6,496 bases of DNA from an uncultured Sphingobium sp. (lineage in GTDB: Bacteria > Pseudomonadota > Alphaproteobacteria > Sphingomonadales > Sphingomonadaceae), in NCBI GenBank assembly GCA_913773715.1, contig CAJYHD010000537.1, forward strand, positions 1 through 6,496. Reading direction: 5' to 3'. This document shows positions 1 through 4,447 of this stretch, piece by piece. A program made the position numbers and the translations under genes. Numbering within the stretch: position 1 is the first letter of the stretch; the number at the start of each line of letters is the position of its first letter. The notes beneath the pieces were generated by a model. The model had not been told where the DNA came from. It searched no databases and saw only the letters and a program-made list of their open reading frames with translations.

Positions 1-661
1 CCCGCGCAAAGTCCTCAGGGTACGTCAATTTGTCCAATCTTTCATCACCTTGCACCAGAATGACGTCATGACCGCTCGCCTTCAATATCTGCGCATCGTC
101 GGTCGCCTCATGCGCGTCATCCCACGCGCGATGTGCCTCCAGAATCGTTGCAAATCGGAAAGCCTGTGGCGTCTGCACGCGAAACAGTGCATCACGATCG
201 ACGCCGTCGCGCATCTCTGATCCCTCGCCTCGCACCAGAGTATCCGCGACCGGCAGCACCGGAATAGCTCCATCGCTCCCGGTCAACGCATCGAGCAGAC
301 GATCAGTTACATCAACTGGAAGGAAGGGCCGCGCCGCATCGTGGATCAACACATGATCCGCACCGCCTGCCGCTGCGATAGCTTCCAGTCCGGCACGAAC
401 CGACCCACGACGGCAATCCGCTCCCTGCACGAATGCAGCGTCATGCGCGCCGATCGCACCTCGTGCGCGGTCTTCCTGCCCCTCACCGACGACGATAAAG
501 ACACCGTCTAACGCGGAATGCCGCACCAGTGCATCGACGGCGTGAAAAAGAACCGCCTTGCCGCCGATCGTAAGAAATTGCTTGGGCACGTCGCCGCCTG
601 CGCGACTTCCCACACCTGCCGCCACAAGCAACGCGACGACCTTCTTGTCCTCAAAGCTCAT
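1..661 (-). CDS. ispD: IspD, 2-C-methyl-D-erythritol 4-phosphate cytidylyltransferase (partial; probably the N-terminal half of bifunctional IspDF)
   Basis: Transfers CMP from CTP to methylerythritol phosphate in the non-mevalonate (MEP) isoprenoid pathway, in the cytoplasm. I translated the minus strand from the ATG at 661-659; it stays open for 220 codons to the window edge. Visible IspD hallmarks are the nucleotide-binding loop AAGVGSRAGGDVPKQF (residues 14-29, with R20 and K27), IHDAARPF (106-113), PVADT (137-141), VDR (154-156, the family's catalytic arginine), QTPQAF (163-168), and DKLTYPEDF (210-218, conserved K211). The IspD domain is nearly complete at the edge, and many alphaproteobacteria fuse IspF behind it. 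The fusion is therefore likely but not visible here. The start is chosen because the nucleotide-binding loop begins about 14 residues in, as usual. The frame is also open upstream, and no good ribosome binding site lies close: a GGAGGG at 704-699 is about 37 bases too far. Identity is secure. Confidence 0.95.
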   Translation of the reverse strand, partial: MSFEDKKVVALLVAAGVGSRAGGDVPKQFLTIGGKAVLFHAVDALVRHSALDGVFIVVGEGQEDRARGAIGAHDAAFVQGADCRRGSVRAGLEAIAAAGGADHVLIHDAARPFLPVDVTDRLLDALTGSDGAIPVLPVADTLVRGEGSEMRDGVDRDALFRVQTPQAFRFATILEAHRAWDDAHEATDDAQILKASGHDVILVQGDERLDKLTYPEDFAR

Positions 662-769
662 GGACGGCGCATAGACGCTCGGTCGATCCGCCGCCAGACC
701 CTCCGCTTGCCTGGTCGCCGCTTTTCGGCTAAGGGCTGCCTGTTTTTTAGGCAGATCAAGTTACCGACC
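662..769. promoter_or_regulatory. Divergent intergenic region between ispD and dusB
   Basis: This 108-base gap lies between two start codons pointing away from each other, so it must hold or overlap promoters for both directions. I could not find a convincing -35/-10 pair on either strand. Plus-strand TTGCCT (707-712) has no good -10 at 17 bases, and minus-strand TTGATC near 763-758 likewise lacks one. The most structured part is the hairpin at 736-754. No NtrC-type palindrome (TGCAC-N-GTGCA) is visible. That promoters are here is inferred from gene orientation only. Confidence 0.5.
736..754 (+). repeat. Perfect 6-bp inverted repeat with T-rich loop upstream of dusB
   Basis: CTGCCT (736-741) and AGGCAG (749-754) are exact reverse complements around a 7-base loop, GTTTTTT. 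The element ends 15 bases before the dusB ATG, where a ribosome binding site would normally sit, and no clear Shine-Dalgarno sequence is present there. It could be a small RNA hairpin in the dusB leader, an operator for a dimeric regulator in the divergent promoter region, or chance. It does not read as a terminator for either gene because it lies upstream of both starts. Confidence 0.4.
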
Positions 770-1792
770 ATGCGCAGGCTTTCTCCAATTTCCATTGGCC
801 CCGTCACCATCGACATGCCGGTCGTTCTGGCTCCGATGACCGGCGTCACCGATATGCCGTTCCGCACATTGGTGCGCCGCTATGGCTCGGGCCTCAACGT
901 GACGGAGATGATCGCGTCGGCGGCGATGATCCGGGAGACGCGCCAATCCTTGCAGAAAGCCGCCTGGCATCCGCTGGAGGAGCCGGTGTCGATGCAGCTC
1001 GCAGGCTGCTCGCCGGACGAGATGGCCGACGCCGCAAAGCTGAACGCCGATCGCGGTGCAGCTATCATCGACATCAACATGGGCTGTCCGGTCAAGAAAG
1101 TCGTCAATGGCGATGCTGGCAGCGCACTGATGCGCGACTTGCCGCTCGCCGCACGCCTGATCGAAGCCACGGTCAAGGCAGTGGACGTGCCCGTTACCGT
1201 CAAGATGCGAATGGGCTGGGATCATGCCAGCCTCAATGCGCCGGAACTCGCCCATATTGCTGAGGATCTGGGCGCCAAGCTCATCACCGTCCACGGCCGC
1301 ACGCGGAACCAGATGTACAAGGGAAGCGCCGATTGGGCGTTTGTCCGCAAGGTCAAGGACGCAGTCAAGCTCCCAGTCATCGTCAATGGCGACATTTGTT
1401 CGATCGAGGATGCCGACATAGCCCTCGAACAGAGCGGCGCGGACGGCGTGATGATCGGGCGCGGTGCCTATGGCCGCCCTTGGCTCATCAGCCAGGTCAT
1501 GGCCTGGCTGACCGATGGCACGCGTCTTCCCGATCCATCACTCGCCGAACAATATGCAGTCATTGTCGAGCATTACAAAGCGATGCTCGAGCATTATGAT
1601 AGGCACACCGGCGTCAATATGGCGCGAAAGCATATTGGCTGGTACACCAAGGGCCTGACCGGATCGGCCGAGTTTCGCAACGCCGTCAACCAGGAACACG
1701 ATGCCGACACGGTGCTCGACATGCTCGCGCGCTTCTACGAACCGCTGATCGCGAGCGGCGTCGATCCCGCCGCCATGCGCAAGGCCGCATGA
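770..1792 (+). CDS. dusB: DusB, tRNA-dihydrouridine synthase (older name NifR3)
   Basis: FMN-dependent enzyme that uses NADPH to reduce uridine to dihydrouridine in the tRNA D-loop; the E. coli DusB acts at U17, and the exact positions in this lineage are not deducible here. The 340-residue product shows the family signatures: FMN-binding VLAPMTGVTDMPFR (19-32), NMGCPVKKVVNGDAGSALMR (103-122) with catalytic Cys106, VKMRMGW (144-150), VHGRTRNQMYKGSADW (174-189), and the phosphate-binding end of the TIM barrel, VNGD (205-208) then GVMIGRGAYGRPW (226-238). A C-terminal helical tRNA-binding part follows, with RKHIGWYTKGL (286-296). The frame is open back to an ATG at 518, but that extension is antisense to ispD and unlike DusB; the ATG at 770 puts the FMN motif at its usual distance. 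It is probably the first gene of a dusB-ntrB-ntrC unit, because its stop overlaps the ntrB start as ATGA (1789-1792). Confidence 0.96.
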   Translation: MRRLSPISIGPVTIDMPVVLAPMTGVTDMPFRTLVRRYGSGLNVTEMIASAAMIRETRQSLQKAAWHPLEEPVSMQLAGCSPDEMADAAKLNADRGAAIIDINMGCPVKKVVNGDAGSALMRDLPLAARLIEATVKAVDVPVTVKMRMGWDHASLNAPELAHIAEDLGAKLITVHGRTRNQMYKGSADWAFVRKVKDAVKLPVIVNGDICSIEDADIALEQSGADGVMIGRGAYGRPWLISQVMAWLTDGTRLPDPSLAEQYAVIVEHYKAMLEHYDRHTGVNMARKHIGWYTKGLTGSAEFRNAVNQEHDADTVLDMLARFYEPLIASGVDPAAMRKAA

Positions 1793-2898
1793 CGCTGTCG
1801 ATGAGCAGCGTGCCGCCGTTCCGAGTGCATCAGGACGGTCCATCGCTGGCAGAACAATTTACGGCGCTCGCGGTCGCGACGCTGCTCATCCGTCCCGACA
1901 ACGCGATCGCCGACGCGAATGTGCGAGCGGAAACGCTACTTAACATGGCGCGCTCGGCCATCATCGGCAGCGACGTCGCGCGCACCATCCGCATCGCCGA
2001 AGTTGGCGCGCGCTTCGACCTCTGGCACAGCAATAAGCCCATCGCGGCCTATGACATCAAGGTGCATGCCGGTCGCACGGCCGAGATGGAGGTCGACTTG
2101 ATGATCGCGCCGATCGTCGATCATGATGGCTGGCGCGTAGTTTCCCTTCACCCCCAAAGCCAGGCACGCAAAATCGGTCACCGTGGGTCAGCGGGCGGCG
2201 CCCGATCGGCCATGGGCGCAGCCGCGATCTTGGCGCATGAAATCAAGAACCCGTTGTCGGGCATTCGCGGTGCCGCACAGTTGCTCGAAACGAGCCATAA
2301 CGGACGCGACGCCGCACTCACCCAACTCATCTGCAACGAAGTCGATCGCATCGCCGCGCTGATCGACCGCATGCAGGACTTCACCACCGATCGAACGCTG
2401 GAATGCAGTGCCGGCAATATCTACCCGCTGATCGACCGGGCCGCTGGCATAGCTGCCGCCGGTTTTGCAAAAAATATAAAAATCATAAAGTGCTATGATC
2501 CATCCTTGCCATTCGCCAGCATCAACGAAGACGCACTGGTCCAGGTGATGATCAACCTGCTCAAGAATGCGGCAGAGGCGCTGGAACATGTCGAACAGCC
2601 GCGCATCCGCGTCGAAACCGCCTTCCGTCACGGCGTTTCCGTTATGATGGGCGGGGGCAAGGGCAGCGCGGTACTGCCGATCGAGATCGTCGTCATCGAT
2701 AACGGGCCGGGGGTGCCGGAACATATTCTTGACCACCTCTTCAACCCCTTCATCACCGGCAAGCGCGACGGGCAGGGTCTTGGCCTCGCGCTGGTCGACA
2801 AGTTGGTGCGCGACATGAGCGGCTTCGTCCAATATTCACGCGATGCGGAGGCAGGCGAATCGACGTTCCGCATCCTTCTGTCGATGGCGCCGCTCTGA
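1789..2898 (+). CDS. ntrB: NtrB, nitrogen-regulation sensor histidine kinase
   Basis: Cytoplasmic histidine kinase/phosphatase that phosphorylates NtrC under nitrogen limitation; in this family PII protein controls the switch. The 369-residue product has no membrane segment. It has an N-terminal PAS-like sensor region (about 20-122), a dimerisation/phosphoacceptor domain with H-box AILAHEIKNPLSGIRGAAQL (146-165, His150), and an HATPase_c domain. The ATPase boxes are the N-box INLLKNAAEA (255-264), G1 DNGPGVP (304-310), F-box LFNPFITGK (317-325) and G2 GQGLGLALV (328-336). All catalytic boxes are intact and length is typical. The start at 1789 overlaps the dusB stop as ATGA; a second in-frame ATG at 1801 would shorten the product by four residues. 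Neither start has a strong Shine-Dalgarno sequence, which fits coupling to dusB translation. The stop overlaps the ntrC start by one base (TGATG). An AT-rich patch with unusual codons, including two ATA codons, lies at about 2464-2495 (residues 226-235). Confidence 0.96.
   Translation: MTLSMSSVPPFRVHQDGPSLAEQFTALAVATLLIRPDNAIADANVRAETLLNMARSAIIGSDVARTIRIAEVGARFDLWHSNKPIAAYDIKVHAGRTAEMEVDLMIAPIVDHDGWRVVSLHPQSQARKIGHRGSAGGARSAMGAAAILAHEIKNPLSGIRGAAQLLETSHNGRDAALTQLICNEVDRIAALIDRMQDFTTDRTLECSAGNIYPLIDRAAGIAAAGFAKNIKIIKCYDPSLPFASINEDALVQVMINLLKNAAEALEHVEQPRIRVETAFRHGVSVMMGGGKGSAVLPIEIVVIDNGPGVPEHILDHLFNPFITGKRDGQGLGLALVDKLVRDMSGFVQYSRDAEAGESTFRILLSMAPL
2233..2253 (+). repeat. 21-bp direct repeat, copy 1 (H-box codons of ntrB)
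   Basis: These 21 bases are identical to 5984-6004 in ntrY. Both copies encode AHEIKNP around the phosphoacceptor histidine, and both begin at the first base of a codon. The match stops at once on either side (G versus C before, T versus C after). This is best explained by strong protein conservation plus shared codon preference between two kinase paralogues, not by a mobile repeat. Confidence 0.85.
2464..2500 (+). promoter_or_regulatory. Possible internal promoter in an AT-rich island within ntrB
   Basis: An A/T-rich stretch stands out from the GC-rich coding background and ends in TGCTATGAT (2491-2499). That motif matches an extended -10 element (TGn followed by TATGAT, five of six to TATAAT). 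The A-rich bases before it could substitute for a -35 or act like an UP element, but there is no good -35 hexamer at 17 bases: TTGCAA at 2465-2470 is 23 bases away. If active, it would start transcription near 2506 and supply ntrC without dusB-ntrB. This is a sequence-only candidate. Confidence 0.25.
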
Positions 2899-4337
2899 TG
2901 CCGACCGGCTCCATCCTGGTCGTCGATGACGATCCCGCTATCTGCGTCGTCGTAGGCGAAGCGCTGCGTCGCCAGGGGCATAAGGTTAAGACCGCCGCTT
3001 CGATCCGGGAACGTGCGCAGTTGATGGAGACGTTCGCGCCCGACGTGCTGATCACCGACGTCATGCTACCCGACGGCGATGGATTGGACGGGGTGGCTGA
3101 CATTCTGTCCGCAAAGCCCGATCTCAATGTCATCGTTCTGTCGGCTCAGAACACGCTCAACACCGCGATCCGCGCCACGGAAAAGGGCGCGTTCGAATAT
3201 CTGCCCAAGCCTTTCGATCTCAACGAATTGACACGCGCAGTATCGGACGCGCTCGGGACGAAGCAGGCTGCAAGTGGGGAGGGGGAGGCCACGCTTCCCC
3301 ACGATGGTCTGCCCCTCGTCGGGCGCTCCCCCGCAATGCAAGAGGTGTATCGGACGATCGCGCGCGTTTTGTCCAACGACCTTTCGATCCTCGTCCTCGG
3401 CGAATCTGGTACTGGCAAAGAATTGGTCGCAGAAGCCATCCACAGCCTCGGCCAGCGCAGAACGCGTCCCTTCGTCGCTATAAACATGGCCGCCATCCCT
3501 CGAGAATTGATCGAAGCAGAACTCTTCGGTTATGAAAAAGGCGCCTTCACCGGCGCTCATGCCCGAACGGCTGGGAAGTTCGAACAGGCGCAAGGCGGCA
3601 CGCTCTTTCTCGACGAAATCGGCGATATGCCGATGGAGGCGCAAACGCGGCTTCTGCGCGTGTTGCAATCCGGCGAGGTGACGACGGTCGGCGGGTCCAA
3701 GGCCGTGCGTGTCAACGTCCGCATCATCGCCGCGACAAACAAGGATTTACCACGCCTGATCGAAGAGAATCGCTTCCGTCAGGATCTCTATTACCGCCTC
3801 AACGTCGTCCCGATCGCTCTGCCTGCGTTGCGCGAACGGCGCGAGGACGTGATCCTGCTCGCTCGTCACTTCCTCGAGCGGGCCGCACTGGAGGGCTTGC
3901 CGCGCAAGTCGCTGGCCGATGATGCTGCTCAGTTACTGATGGCCTATTATTGGCCGGGTAATGTCCGTGAGTTGCAGAACATGATGCAGCGCCTGTCGGT
4001 ATTGAGCCGCGAGAACATCATCACAGCCGACATTTTGCGCAACATGCTGCCGATGGATGCAATGCCGGCCGATCATGTCGCGCCATCCGATCACCTCTCT
4101 CACGCGGTACGCGATTGGGCGAAGCGGCAGTTGGGCGTCGGGCTTGGGCAGTCGCAGCGCAATCTCCACGATGATCTTCTCGCCATGGTGGAACCGATAT
4201 TGTTACAAGAGGTGCTGTCGAGCGTCGACGGCAACCAGATCCGGGCAGCAGGGCTGCTCGGCATCAACCGCAATACGTTGCGCAAGAAGCTGACCGACTA
4301 TGGCCTCGATCCGCTGCAACTCCGGCTTGCCGACTGA
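2898..4337 (+). CDS. ntrC: NtrC, sigma-54-dependent nitrogen response regulator
   Basis: Response regulator that, once phosphorylated by NtrB, oligomerises and remodels sigma-54 RNA polymerase at nitrogen-assimilation promoters. The 479-residue product has three parts. The receiver domain (about 1-118) has acidic pocket D10-D12, phosphoacceptor D54 in LITDVMLPDGDG, and K104 in KPF. The AAA+ domain (about 139-375) has Walker A GESGTGKE (168-175), the sigma-54 contact loop GAFTGA (215-220), Walker B GGTLFLDE (233-240), and the WPGNVRELQN sensor-2 region (352-361). The C-terminal Fis-type helix-turn-helix is NQIRAAGLLGINRNTLRKKL (446-465). Length is close to the E. coli protein and every key residue is present. 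The intact GAFTGA loop implies sigma-54 function, unlike Rhodobacter NtrC, which lacks it. The ATG at 2898 shares one base with the ntrB stop and has no strong ribosome binding site, so translation is probably coupled. A hairpin begins at its stop codon. Confidence 0.97.
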   Translation: MPTGSILVVDDDPAICVVVGEALRRQGHKVKTAASIRERAQLMETFAPDVLITDVMLPDGDGLDGVADILSAKPDLNVIVLSAQNTLNTAIRATEKGAFEYLPKPFDLNELTRAVSDALGTKQAASGEGEATLPHDGLPLVGRSPAMQEVYRTIARVLSNDLSILVLGESGTGKELVAEAIHSLGQRRTRPFVAINMAAIPRELIEAELFGYEKGAFTGAHARTAGKFEQAQGGTLFLDEIGDMPMEAQTRLLRVLQSGEVTTVGGSKAVRVNVRIIAATNKDLPRLIEENRFRQDLYYRLNVVPIALPALRERREDVILLARHFLERAALEGLPRKSLADDAAQLLMAYYWPGNVRELQNMMQRLSVLSRENIITADILRNMLPMDAMPADHVAPSDHLSHAVRDWAKRQLGVGLGQSQRNLHDDLLAMVEPILLQEVLSSVDGNQIRAAGLLGINRNTLRKKLTDYGLDPLQLRLAD

Positions 4338-4357
4338 TCGGCTTTCATCCCGATCAG
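4334..4357 (+). other. Hairpin overlapping the ntrC stop codon
   Basis: CTGATCGG (4334-4341) and CCGATCAG (4350-4357) form a perfect 8-bp stem around the 8-base loop CTTTCATC. The ntrC TGA (4335-4337) lies in the left arm. No T-run follows, so it is not a classical intrinsic terminator. It could protect the 3' end of the dusB-ntrBC message, weaken read-through into ntrY, or assist Rho-dependent termination. A third copy of TGATCGG at 4414-4420 could compete for the right arm. Confidence 0.45.
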
Positions 4358-4447
4358 GGACGAACCGACGCGGCAAATCGACCAGCGCCCCGTTCACGTC
4401 TAAATAGTGTGTTTGATCGGGCACGGCGTTGTTGTAACTACGCAACG
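4338..4447 (+). promoter_or_regulatory. ntrC-ntrY intergenic region, candidate ntrY promoter
   Basis: This 110-base gap contrasts with the overlapping genes upstream and suggests separate control of ntrY. It contains the right arm of the ntrC-stop hairpin and a further TGATCGG (4414-4420). It also contains a partial sigma-54-like element, GGGCACG (4419-4425) followed by TTGT (4429-4432). The -24 part is good, but the spacing to the -12 part is one base short and the -12 GC is GT. A weak sigma-70-like pair, TCGACC (4378-4383) and TAAATA (4401-4406) with a 17-base spacer, is also present. None is convincing on its own, and I see no coding potential. Confidence 0.35.

Noticed and set aside
60..69. 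Perfect 10-bp palindrome ATGACGTCAT
   Set aside because: It lies inside ispD codons for a conserved segment (GHDVILV) and a single 10-bp palindrome is expected by chance.
518..769. 84-residue N-terminal extension of the dusB frame from the ATG at 518
   Set aside because: It is antisense to ispD, does not resemble DusB, and the 770 ATG gives the normal family length and motif spacing.
1516..1530. TGGCACG-N4-TTCC, a sigma-54-like match inside dusB upstream of ntrB
   Set aside because: The invariant G of the -12 element is missing and the site is within conserved coding sequence about 260 bases from ntrB.
2469..2498. A AAA AAT slippery heptamer in ntrB that could give a -1 frameshift ending at TGA 2496-2498
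   Set aside because: The motif is not one of the strong bacterial slippery sequences, no stimulatory structure or internal Shine-Dalgarno is apparent, and the run is explained by the AT-rich patch.
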